From the NCBI GenBank assembly GCA_018715645.1, contig DVLE01000012.1:1-64000 (forward strand): a stretch of DNA of 64,000 nt, in the 5' to 3' direction. The notes below the pieces were generated by a model. The model saw only the letters and a list, made by a program, of their open reading frames with translations. It did not search any database and was not told the origin of the DNA. Below are positions 35,112-42,939 of this stretch, in pieces. The position numbers and the translations under genes were made by a program. Every line of letters begins with the position of its first letter. The first letter of the stretch is position 1. The stretch is from Candidatus Merdisoma merdipullorum (GTDB lineage: Bacteria > Bacillota > Clostridia > Lachnospirales > Lachnospiraceae).

Positions 35112-37871
35112 CTACAGCACCAGGACTGCCTTGATCAGATACATAACCGCAAGAATCTGTCCGATAAAACCTGCGTACATCAGTCCGCGCTCAGCGCTTC
35201 CCTCCCAGGTAATGCGCCTGTTCCGTGCAATCAGCATCAGCGCGGGCATAAAAGGAATAAAGTATCGTCCCTGCACACCCTCGATGGACACATAACCTCT
35301 CGGCGTCCAGGTGAGCAGCATTCCTGCTAGGATAATTCCCGCGCAGACCGCGCAGACGAATACGATCCACCATTTCTGCCCTGTCCTGACGTACATGGGT
35401 TCCTCTTTTGTCTTAAAGGCTGACAGAATCAGCAGCAGCCAGAAAAGCATGGAGATTACTTCCGAGATGTCGATCTCCACCCAGCCCATTTTCTGCCCCA
35501 CCAGGGATTCCAGATAAAAGGCCGTCTTATCGCTGAGCGTATTAGCCAGCATCCTGACAAGCTCCAGGGGCTGCGACAGAAAATACCCTATCGTATAGCC
35601 TGCCGTCGTGGAAGAACCGACCGTAGCCGTCGCCTCCGTCGTCGTAGCGATATAGTTTACAGCCACCGTATTCTGATTCAGGAAGCACAGCACAGGAAGC
35701 AGAAAAAGTCCCAGCATACAGAGATTCCGGATCCGGTTCCCACCAAATTTTTTCGCCGGTATCAGGAAGGCCAGCAACGCCAGCGGGAGATAGACACCGC
35801 TTTTTCCGTAGACGAGGATGATGCCGAGGATGCCAAGCCCCAGAATATCCGCGGGCTTTACCTCTTTCTCGCCAAAGCTAAGAGACAGGCACCAGCAGAT
35901 ATACAGGAAGCTTACTCCCGTAATCACTGCATCGTAGGAAAACGAAGTACATTGCTGAAGATTCATGGGGAGAATCGCCAACAAAAACAGCGTCGCCTTT
36001 CCAAAGGGCAGCTTCTTCATTGCAAAGTAAGTCAGTATTGCGAAGCCCAGCAGGCTGCACCATCGTCCAAGCAGCAGCATGGGAACCGTTCCCAGATGCA
36101 GAAGCCTGGCAAGGGTCATTCCCAGGACCGCAGGCAGATAGAGAATCATGGGCGCCTCCGTCGTAGAAGTGGCGTCCGCTTCTACCAGCGTATTGTCCTC
36201 CACCAGCGTAAACAGTCCATCGTAAATGTTCTTATAATTTTCCAGGCTTGGCTCTGAGGTAAAACTTATCTCCGTATCCTCCAGCCGTTTGTAGCATTTA
36301 TTCTCCCCTGCAGAATCGATGCCGAGAAGCGTATTGGAATGACGGTAAGACATATCAATATGATACGACTCATCCGGCGTCATATAAGGCGTCAAAAGAA
36401 AATTATAAATTACGCCAAGGCACAGGATCGTAAATACAAAGACCTTTTCGATCCGGCAGCGGCGCATAAAGGCCAGATAGTAAAAGCCCGCGGCCATGAA
36501 CTCCGCAAACAGGAACATGGCAAAGAAGTACCGCTTCAGGAAAAGATTAAAATAAGTGTGCGCATTCATGCTCAGACGGCTGTCGCTTTCCTCGCCGTTT
36601 ACATAGAACACGTTTTCCTCATAATATCCCGACGGAGTCACTATGACAGAAAGGCCGGAATCCAGAAGCTCGTCCGAAAAATACAGGCTGATCTCATAGG
36701 TATGGCCTTTCACTCCGCTCTGGGAGTTATCGAAGATCAGTCCCATATACTGGCCATCCAGAAGCGTAGAAGCCGCAATATCCGCAGAACAGAGAAGCAG
36801 CTCCTCTCCTCCGCCCGTCTGTACGTCCGTCACATCCCGGACTTCCGCGTGAATCGTGCCTTCCCCGGCAAAATTCTCACTCAGATCCATGCGGACACCC
36901 AGGCCCACCAGTTCGTCTTCTTCCGTCGTATAATACTGCACCAGCTCCCGGCTCTCCGCCGTGATCGGAAGCAGTTCTCCGTTGTCTCTCATGACCACTT
37001 CCCGGTGCGTGCTGTTCATCGCTTCCCGGATCTGGACATCATAGACATAATAGAAAATGACCGCTACGATAAAGAGCAAAAGCCCAAGTCCCAGCACCTT
37101 TTTATGCTTTCGGCAGAAAGTCTGAAGCTTCTTTCCAAAGCTTACAAGCCTCTTCCTGGCCGGAGCAAAGAACTGCCCGGCGCTTCTGCGCTTTTTCCCG
37201 GATGGGCGAAGTTCCGCAGCCTGGACGGTTTCTCCTGCCGCTTCTTCCGCAGTCTCCTTTTCCGGCTTTCCTCCGGCCAGCAAAAAGAACATACCGCCCA
37301 GGATTGCCAGCATTCCCGTCACCAAAAGAGGCTGACGTACATAATGCACCTGTGTTCTGTATACCGCATTGTAGATCAGGTTATTTTCCAGAAGCTGTCC
37401 GTTTTCATAGGATTCCCCGTTGGTCCGACGCTCTGTGTTCAGCCAGACATACGGACCTTCCGCAATGTTCTCTCCGGTAATCACTACCTCAAGCCGACGG
37501 CTCACGGGTTCCTCAGTAAAGGTAACGCCCCAGAAAGCCTCGACTTCCAGCTCGGAAAGCTCATAGACTGACTCTGCAAGAAGCTCGTCCGTCCCGGCAT
37601 CATAGGCCGCAATGCGGATCCGGCCTTCCTTAAACACCTGATCATCCGCTGTAAAATAAAAAGAAAGCTGACTGAGCGACTGTTCGTCTGAAAGATACTC
37701 AAATCGCAGCTCCGTTCCGTCAGTAATTTCTTCTGTTTTCAATTCAAGAGAGGGCTTTCCAATTCCCTCAAGCCCTCTCGATTCCAGTCTGTCGTGAGGG
37801 ATCGCAACAGCCACGACGAAATAGAGTATGCAGAGCACCGCATACCCTATCGCCCATTTCCTCTTATTCAC
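35112..37871 (-). CDS. Large DUF2142-like membrane protein with duplicated extracytoplasmic domain
   Basis: 919-aa protein. An N-terminal helix (about 5-24) is followed by a beta-rich ectodomain, a helix near 185-205, a basic cytoplasmic stretch, a helix near 265-283, a second ectodomain of similar pattern, and then about ten helices. The first loop of the polytopic part contains TPYMTPDESYHIDMSYRHSN, the acidic/His motif of DUF2142 proteins, which resemble GT-C glycosyltransferases. It may be a transferase or polymerase for the surface glycan. Start GTG 37871 (AAGGGA upstream) overlaps the end of the HPr-like gene by eight bases; an in-frame TTG exists at 37889. Confidence 0.78.
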   Translation of the reverse strand: MNKRKWAIGYAVLCILYFVVAVAIPHDRLESRGLEGIGKPSLELKTEEITDGTELRFEYLSDEQSLSQLSFYFTADDQVFKEGRIRIAAYDAGTDELLAESVYELSELEVEAFWGVTFTEEPVSRRLEVVITGENIAEGPYVWLNTERRTNGESYENGQLLENNLIYNAVYRTQVHYVRQPLLVTGMLAILGGMFFLLAGGKPEKETAEEAAGETVQAAELRPSGKKRRSAGQFFAPARKRLVSFGKKLQTFCRKHKKVLGLGLLLFIVAVIFYYVYDVQIREAMNSTHREVVMRDNGELLPITAESRELVQYYTTEEDELVGLGVRMDLSENFAGEGTIHAEVRDVTDVQTGGGEELLLCSADIAASTLLDGQYMGLIFDNSQSGVKGHTYEISLYFSDELLDSGLSVIVTPSGYYEENVFYVNGEESDSRLSMNAHTYFNLFLKRYFFAMFLFAEFMAAGFYYLAFMRRCRIEKVFVFTILCLGVIYNFLLTPYMTPDESYHIDMSYRHSNTLLGIDSAGENKCYKRLEDTEISFTSEPSLENYKNIYDGLFTLVEDNTLVEADATSTTEAPMILYLPAVLGMTLARLLHLGTVPMLLLGRWCSLLGFAILTYFAMKKLPFGKATLFLLAILPMNLQQCTSFSYDAVITGVSFLYICWCLSLSFGEKEVKPADILGLGILGIILVYGKSGVYLPLALLAFLIPAKKFGGNRIRNLCMLGLFLLPVLCFLNQNTVAVNYIATTTEATATVGSSTTAGYTIGYFLSQPLELVRMLANTLSDKTAFYLESLVGQKMGWVEIDISEVISMLFWLLLILSAFKTKEEPMYVRTGQKWWIVFVCAVCAGIILAGMLLTWTPRGYVSIEGVQGRYFIPFMPALMLIARNRRITWEGSAERGLMYAGFIGQILAVMYLIKAVLVL

Positions 37872-38127
37872 CAAGTCCCTTCTCCACAATATCTACCATA
37901 GCCGCAAGAGCTTCCTGCTCATCCACGCCATCGCATTTGATTTCAATCTCATCGCCTGACTTTACGCAGGCCCCAAGTACACTCAGCACACTTTTGGCGT
38001 TCGCCGTCGTCCTGTCGAAAGTAAACGTAATCGACGACTTGAACTGCATCGCCGTCTTACAGAGAATGCCTGCCGGACGTAAATGTAATCCTGTTGGATT
38101 CTGAATAATCACTTTCTGACTTACCAT
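37864..38127 (-). CDS. HPr family phosphocarrier protein
   Basis: 87-aa HPr-like protein. The active-site region NPTGLHLRPAGILC places the phosphorylatable His at residue 15, and the regulatory serine region NAKSVLSVLGACVKSGDEIE has a Ser near position 46, as in Firmicute HPr that is phosphorylated by HPr kinase. It could carry phosphate in the PTS or act as a catabolite co-regulator (Crh-like, though Crh lacks His15). Shine-Dalgarno GGGAGGT seven bases upstream. Its stop overlaps the start of the DUF2142-like gene, an unusual neighbour for HPr; no PTS genes are near. Confidence 0.9.
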   Translation of the reverse strand: MVSQKVIIQNPTGLHLRPAGILCKTAMQFKSSITFTFDRTTANAKSVLSVLGACVKSGDEIEIKCDGVDEQEALAAMVDIVEKGLGE

Positions 38128-38198
38128 GCTGCATACCTCCCATTTTCACTCTGTTTTCATTCGTGTTCTATATCTTATCAGGATGCAGTGCTCCTGGA

Positions 38199-39803
38199 TT
38201 AGCTGTTGCTTCCTGTACCTGCCAAAGCCCCTGTTCCCGTATTGCTGCCGGAGGTGCTTTCACCCGTGCCTTCACCGGAGCCGCTTCCTCCAGAGCTGCC
38301 GCCGGAAGAGCCTCCTCCTGTACTGCCCTCAGATGAACCGCTGCCGGATGATGTGTCCCCGTCAGTTTCAGAGCCTGAACCGGAAGTCCCGGAACCAGAG
38401 CCGCTGCTTCCGGAAGTCCCGCCGCTGCCTGTGGATGAATCTCCTCCTGTACCTGTACCTGTCCCTGAGCCGGAGGCCGGAATCGAATCGTCGGACTGAT
38501 CCGTACCGCCGTCGTTCTCCTCCTCCTCATCATCTGCAGTCGTAGTCGCGCGCACCAATGAGAAGTCTACTTCTACATCGTTCATCAGGCTATATACATC
38601 ATCAGGCAACGTAACCTGCAAGGTCTCTGTGTAGTCACCCGCCCTTGAATATCCGCTTAAATCCAGCGATACGGCCACCTGCTCTGTATCCAGCTCCGCA
38701 AGATCCGCGCTTGTTCCCAGCACAATGATCTGAACTTCCTCCAGATCTCCGAAATCCACCTCATAGCCTCTTGGGACATTCTGAAGTCCAATTTCAGAGA
38801 CAGGAATATCAATAGTTCTTCCCTGCTTTCTCTCAATCTCCACAAGAACAGCTACTGAAGCCTCGGCCTCATCATTCAGCCGTATTCCTTCGGGAAGATA
38901 AGGCGTAATATCCAGCGTCAGCTGAAGATTCTCCGTGATACCGTCTATATTGATAGCCTCGTCAGGTATCACAATCTCAGATACCCCCGCAATATTCTCT
39001 GCAGTGCCTGCTATCTCCACAGTCTCCGGCCTGTAGGAAATCGAACTGAAACTATAGTTTCCGTCCGGCGTTCCTGTGTATCCCAGCCGCAGAGATACCT
39101 CCTTGGTCCGCAGCATTGTGACGCTTACATCCATGCCTTCCGTCTTTCCCGTAAACTCCAGCGTAGCCAAATCCGCCGTGCTTAGCTGTTCGTTATTTCC
39201 GTCTACCACTCTCAGATTGCAGTGTACAGTCCTGTCCGAAGTGAAGGTCGACACATCAATCACAGCCTCCACACGCTTGATTTTGGATACAATCGACGCG
39301 GGGCCGGTAATCTGGATAATGCTCTGCTCCGGTACCATCGTGCCGACCGCATATCCATCAGGGGGTTCATTCTGCTGCGACACCACTACATTGAACTGCT
39401 CCGTGGAAGCATCTTCCACACTGATAACTACATTCTCTCTGCTCTTTGTAATATTCTCAGAACCGATGTCCCTGTTGCTGCAGGTAACCTCGATTCCCAC
39501 AAGATTTCCATATTTGAGATTTTTCTCCATGTCGGCTGTAGCGGTAAAATCGCTCGCGGAAAGTTTTTCCAGAACCGAGCTTCTGGCCCGTACGCGGATA
39601 CTGATCACATTGCTGTTGTCCAGCACCTGATAAACCAGGCCCTGATCCGTCACCACATTTTCATTCAGCATCGTGACCTGTATCGGAGAAAAATCCGCAT
39701 AGTCCACGGGATCCTCCACATACAGCACAATAAACCAAAGCAGAATCGCTGAGGCAAGGGAAAGAAGCTTAAGTACCAGGTTATTTGTCAGCCGTTTTTT
39801 CAT
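38199..39803 (-). CDS. cdaR: YbbR/CdaR family regulator of diadenylate cyclase, with low-complexity tail
   Basis: 534-aa protein: N-terminal membrane helix (about 10-28, SLASAILLWFIVLYVEDP), then roughly 400 residues of repeated YbbR-type beta domains (for example VTMLNENVVTDQGLVYQVLD and RTIDIPVSEIGLQNVPRGYEV), and a C-terminal tail of about 100 residues made almost only of Gly, Ser, Thr with some Glu and Asp. CdaR lies outside the membrane and modulates CdaA. It overlaps the cdaA gene by 23 bases. The long Gly/Ser tail is not part of the usual family and may span the cell wall or act as a flexible linker. Confidence 0.9.
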   Translation of the reverse strand: MKKRLTNNLVLKLLSLASAILLWFIVLYVEDPVDYADFSPIQVTMLNENVVTDQGLVYQVLDNSNVISIRVRARSSVLEKLSASDFTATADMEKNLKYGNLVGIEVTCSNRDIGSENITKSRENVVISVEDASTEQFNVVVSQQNEPPDGYAVGTMVPEQSIIQITGPASIVSKIKRVEAVIDVSTFTSDRTVHCNLRVVDGNNEQLSTADLATLEFTGKTEGMDVSVTMLRTKEVSLRLGYTGTPDGNYSFSSISYRPETVEIAGTAENIAGVSEIVIPDEAINIDGITENLQLTLDITPYLPEGIRLNDEAEASVAVLVEIERKQGRTIDIPVSEIGLQNVPRGYEVDFGDLEEVQIIVLGTSADLAELDTEQVAVSLDLSGYSRAGDYTETLQVTLPDDVYSLMNDVEVDFSLVRATTTADDEEEENDGGTDQSDDSIPASGSGTGTGTGGDSSTGSGGTSGSSGSGSGTSGSGSETDGDTSSGSGSSEGSTGGGSSGGSSGGSGSGEGTGESTSGSNTGTGALAGTGSNS

Positions 39804-40665
39804 GCTTCTTCACCCGTCCTTTCCATAGCCTGAATCTGCCTGTATCCTTTGTCTTATCCTGAGCGGCCGTAAGCTGATTTTTAAGTTCTTCCTGGGTGAG
39901 ATTGCGTTTAAGCTCTCCTGCTGAAGCGGTAGATACGGCCCCTGTTTCCTCTGATACTACGATAGTCAGAGAATCCGTCACCTCGCTGATGCCTACGGCT
40001 GCTCTATGCCTTGTTCCCAGTTCCTTACTCAATAACAGATTATCAGACAGAGGAAGATAGCAGGTGGCGGAAACCACCCGATCCCCCCGCACAATCACGG
40101 CCCCGTCATGAAGCGGAGTGTTCTTTTCAAAAATATTTATCAACAGCTGACTGGACAGCACAGAATCCAGCGTAATACCTGTTCTCTCGAATTCATTGAG
40201 AGGTGTTTTTTTCTCAATCACAATCAAAGCCCCGGTCTTGACTTTTGCCATTTCAAACACGGCCTTCACAAGCTCATTGACTGTTTTATCGCTGAAGCGG
40301 GCCTCCCCTTCCTTGGAGCTGTCGAAGCTGAATACTGAACTGATAATATTCTGCTGGCCTAACTGCTCCAGGGCTTTTCGCAGCTCCGGCTGAAATACAA
40401 TCACCAGCGCCGTAATTCCCACACTGAAAATATTCTGGACGAGCCAGAGAATTGTATTCATCTCGAACAGAACCGCTATGAGAATAAAGACAAGCAACAC
40501 TGCGAAGCCCTTCAGCAGCACCCAGGCTCTTGTTTTCTTGATCCATACCATAATCTCATAGAACACAAAAGCCAGGATAATGATCTCTATGACGTCCGTT
40601 GGCCGAATCGTTATCGTACTGAATCTAAGATTTTGCGCTATAAAATCAGGAATGGAAATCTTCAT
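39781..40665 (-). CDS. cdaA: Diadenylate cyclase CdaA
   Basis: 294-aa membrane enzyme that makes the second messenger c-di-AMP from two ATP. Three N-terminal helices (about 25-90) precede the DAC domain with the catalytic DGA motif at 187-189 (PLHDGAVIV) and RHR at 219-221 (LGTRHRAAVG). The C-terminal tail is basic. It is followed by cdaR with a 23-base overlap, the standard CdaA-CdaR pair; glmM is not adjacent. It shares a transcript with two upstream uncharacterised membrane proteins. Confidence 0.96.
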   Translation of the reverse strand: MKISIPDFIAQNLRFSTITIRPTDVIEIIILAFVFYEIMVWIKKTRAWVLLKGFAVLLVFILIAVLFEMNTILWLVQNIFSVGITALVIVFQPELRKALEQLGQQNIISSVFSFDSSKEGEARFSDKTVNELVKAVFEMAKVKTGALIVIEKKTPLNEFERTGITLDSVLSSQLLINIFEKNTPLHDGAVIVRGDRVVSATCYLPLSDNLLLSKELGTRHRAAVGISEVTDSLTIVVSEETGAVSTASAGELKRNLTQEELKNQLTAAQDKTKDTGRFRLWKGRVKKHEKTADK

Positions 40666-40689
40666 TCTGCCACTTCCTCTCCGCTGCTC

Positions 40690-41706
40690 CTATCTGCTTT
40701 GCCTGCCCGCCTGCTTAGCCGCCGGCTTTCCCGTTTGTTTACGCACCGGCTTTTCCTTCTTCTTCGGAGGAGCCGGCCTCTTATGAGGACTGATCTTTTT
40801 CACTGTTTTTTCCGGAACGGCTATCGTAATCTTTGGGACAGCCTTCACATAATAATAATACTCATCATCCTCAAACTGTACATATTCTGTTCTCGAATAA
40901 TCCAGGCTGAAAACGCTGATCTGAAGCAGCATCGCCAAAGCCGCCGACACCAGACCTCCAAGCAGAACAGCCACAATGTGCGGAGGCAAATCCAGAATCA
41001 GGCTGCCAGCCAGCAGCACGACTATATCCGTCACAGCGCCGACTCCGACTGCTATCGTCCAGGAATAATCCACAGACATTCTCCGGATCACATACACTAT
41101 GATAATCGTCAGGGAAAACGCCACCACTGTCAGAAGCATTTCCTTATTGTTCACCGCATTGTCAAGAAGATAGGTGATCTTCTCGGTCATCGTACTGTTT
41201 TCCGTGCTTCCCAATATTGCGGTATTGAGCTGAACATAATGAAGAAGATAGTAAGCAATAACCCCGCAGGCCACAGGCACCGCCGTCACAGGCGTTCCCA
41301 CAAGGCCCATTGCCAGAGGAACCAGATAAGGAATCCTCAGGCCAAAGGCCAGAGGCGTCACAATCAGCAAATATCCGTATTTCGGCGCCGTGCGGAAAAA
41401 CAGCAAAAACATCAGCGCAAACAAAACGAACGTAATCGCGAAGGCTTCCATGGACAGCGCGTACATATGTCCCAGGACCAGCAGCGCCGCAAAAACAACC
41501 GTGATATTAACCGGAAGGAACGAGCACATCAGCGCAAGCACCAGGGCGATTCCCGGATTCGTCAGTCTGTCCATAAAGCCTATGTTCGCATTGATCACAA
41601 GGAATGTAATCAGCGCAAGAGCGAACTTCAGCACAGGGAAAATATAAATATCATATTTCCCCAGAAACAGTTTCATTTTTTCTCTATACTCCAGTAAAGT
41701 CTTCAT
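40690..41706 (-). CDS. Uncharacterised polytopic membrane protein upstream of cdaA
   Basis: 338-aa protein with about eight or nine helices (about 20-265), then an acidic/aromatic cluster FEDDEYYYYVKAVPK and a Lys/Pro-rich basic tail. I do not recognise a functional family, although I believe proteins ending helix bundle plus EDDEYYYYVKAVPK are common in Lachnospiraceae. The start overlaps the stop of the preceding small membrane gene by 23 bases, and cdaA starts 24 bp downstream, so it is part of the c-di-AMP operon and might be linked to envelope or osmotic control. Confidence 0.75.
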   Translation of the reverse strand: MKTLLEYREKMKLFLGKYDIYIFPVLKFALALITFLVINANIGFMDRLTNPGIALVLALMCSFLPVNITVVFAALLVLGHMYALSMEAFAITFVLFALMFLLFFRTAPKYGYLLIVTPLAFGLRIPYLVPLAMGLVGTPVTAVPVACGVIAYYLLHYVQLNTAILGSTENSTMTEKITYLLDNAVNNKEMLLTVVAFSLTIIIVYVIRRMSVDYSWTIAVGVGAVTDIVVLLAGSLILDLPPHIVAVLLGGLVSAALAMLLQISVFSLDYSRTEYVQFEDDEYYYYVKAVPKITIAVPEKTVKKISPHKRPAPPKKKEKPVRKQTGKPAAKQAGRQSR

Positions 41707-42139
41707 CTTCTTTTGCTCCTTCTGATGTAAGCTCTCCGCCTCCGCTTCTGGACTCTGTCTGATAGATATGCGAAAGCTGCTTCAGAATATGATTATATGC
41801 CGCCAGGATTTTGCGGTTCTGCTGATACCGCCTGTAAAATACCACGTAATTGATCAGCAGAAAGATTCCCAGCAGGCTCAAATAGAGAAGGGCGAGCCCT
41901 CTCCCCATAGCCGGAAGATCCAGCCTGTTGATATTGCTCATTAAATATTCCATTCTATAGAAAGCCCACAGCGCCACGCACAGGCAAAATGCTACCGTAT
42001 AGGCTACCCATGCGCCAATCAGCCGCAGACTGATAAAATCTCCACGGAAAAACCGGTTCATGGAGAGCGCCTGCTTCCCTTCTCCTGTTTCAAAGGAAGC
42101 TGCCTTCGCCATAAGTCTGACCTTTTCTTCGTTTACCAT
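41684..42139 (-). CDS. Uncharacterised small membrane protein, first gene of the cdaA operon
   Basis: 151-aa protein with two hydrophobic helices (about 42-63 and 80-102), a hydrophilic N-terminus, and a C-terminal helix plus acidic tail. No family recognised. Start 42139 follows AGAGAGGT at good spacing. It has a clear promoter 50 bp upstream inside a palindrome and is followed with overlap by another membrane gene, then cdaA and cdaR. Confidence 0.75.
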   Translation of the reverse strand: MVNEEKVRLMAKAASFETGEGKQALSMNRFFRGDFISLRLIGAWVAYTVAFCLCVALWAFYRMEYLMSNINRLDLPAMGRGLALLYLSLLGIFLLINYVVFYRRYQQNRKILAAYNHILKQLSHIYQTESRSGGGELTSEGAKEDEDFTGV

Positions 42140-42174
42140 GCGTACCTCTCTTATTCATCAAACATTCATATAAA

Positions 42175-42200
42175 GGTATAATACCTTTCGGTATTATACC
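42175..42200. repeat. Perfect 11-bp palindrome with TTTC/GAAA loop containing the cdaA-operon -10 box
   Basis: GGTATAATACC (42175-42185) and GGTATTATACC (42190-42200) are exact complements. On the minus-strand transcript the loop is GAAA, a stable GNRA tetraloop. Each arm reads TATAAT in one direction. It lies between the comF stop and the next gene. Confidence 0.8.
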
Positions 42201-42221
42201 ATACTCAGAAGCCGGTTCCAA
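42193..42221 (-). promoter_or_regulatory. Promoter of the membrane-protein/cdaA/cdaR operon
   Basis: Minus-strand TTGGAA (42216-42221), 17-bp spacer, TATAAT (42193-42198) with an extended TGG just upstream of the -10. The -35 box lies inside the end of comF. Transcription would begin inside the palindrome at about 42186. Confidence 0.65.
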
Positions 42222-42939
42222 TACAAATGGCTAAAAAATACACATTTTCCACTCCGTGCTCCAGCAGGACGGAGGCTGCCGCGTCAACTGTGCTGCCTGT
42301 CGTATAGATGTCATCAATCAGAACCACTCTTTTTAATCTTACATCATTTTCGCGCACTTGAAAAGCATTTTTCAGATTTGCCCTTCTCTGCGTGTCGCTT
42401 AATTCCTTTTGAGGGCTGGTCTTTTTTATCCGGAAAAGCGTTTTTTCCGTCACAGGAATGTTAAGCCTTCGTCCCAGCCTTTTGGCTACCAGTTCCGCCT
42501 GATTAAAGCCCCGCTTTCTCTGCCTGCTCCTGTGAAGGGGAACCGGAATCAGGGCGTCCGGCCTCCAGGAGAGAACCGCTTCACCGCAGAGGTTCGCCAG
42601 CTCCTCTGCATAAAAATCCGCGTATTCCCTGCGGTTCCTGTACTTGAATCGGCCAATGGAGCCGCGCATTCTGCTGTCATACACAAAAGCCGCCCTTCCT
42701 CTTGTAAACAGATGCTTCCCGCGGCTGCAGTCCGCGCAGTACTCCGCCTCCTCCTTTTCCAGAGGCTTCCCGCATTTCTTGCAGGCAGGTTCCTTCACAG
42801 GACGAAGCTTGGGAATACATTCCCTGCAGATCAGCGCCTGGAAGGAACCGGTAAGCCCATCACAAATCGGGCATCTGCGAGGATAGATAAGATTTAATAG
42901 TCTCGCAAAGACCTGTATACCGTTTCTGTTCTGTTCCAT
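42205..42939 (-). CDS. comF: ComF family protein (amidophosphoribosyltransferase-like)
   Basis: 244-aa protein with an N-terminal zinc region (RRCPICDG, ICREC, CKKCGKPL, CADC) and a C-terminal phosphoribosyltransferase domain (VVLIDDIYTTGSTVD). ComFC-type proteins take part in DNA uptake and replication-linked steps in naturally competent bacteria, and are also present in species not known to be competent. The only possible start, ATG 42939 with GGTGG upstream, lies 80 bases inside the end of recD2, so the two genes overlap and are probably coupled. Confidence 0.92.
   Translation of the reverse strand: MEQNRNGIQVFARLLNLIYPRRCPICDGLTGSFQALICRECIPKLRPVKEPACKKCGKPLEKEEAEYCADCSRGKHLFTRGRAAFVYDSRMRGSIGRFKYRNRREYADFYAEELANLCGEAVLSWRPDALIPVPLHRSRQRKRGFNQAELVAKRLGRRLNIPVTEKTLFRIKKTSPQKELSDTQRRANLKNAFQVRENDVRLKRVVLIDDIYTTGSTVDAAASVLLEHGVENVYFLAICIGTGF

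Noticed and set aside
38206..38499. Pro/Glu-rich plus-strand frame opposite the end of cdaR
   Set aside because: It is the complement of the Gly/Ser tail codons and has no independent support.
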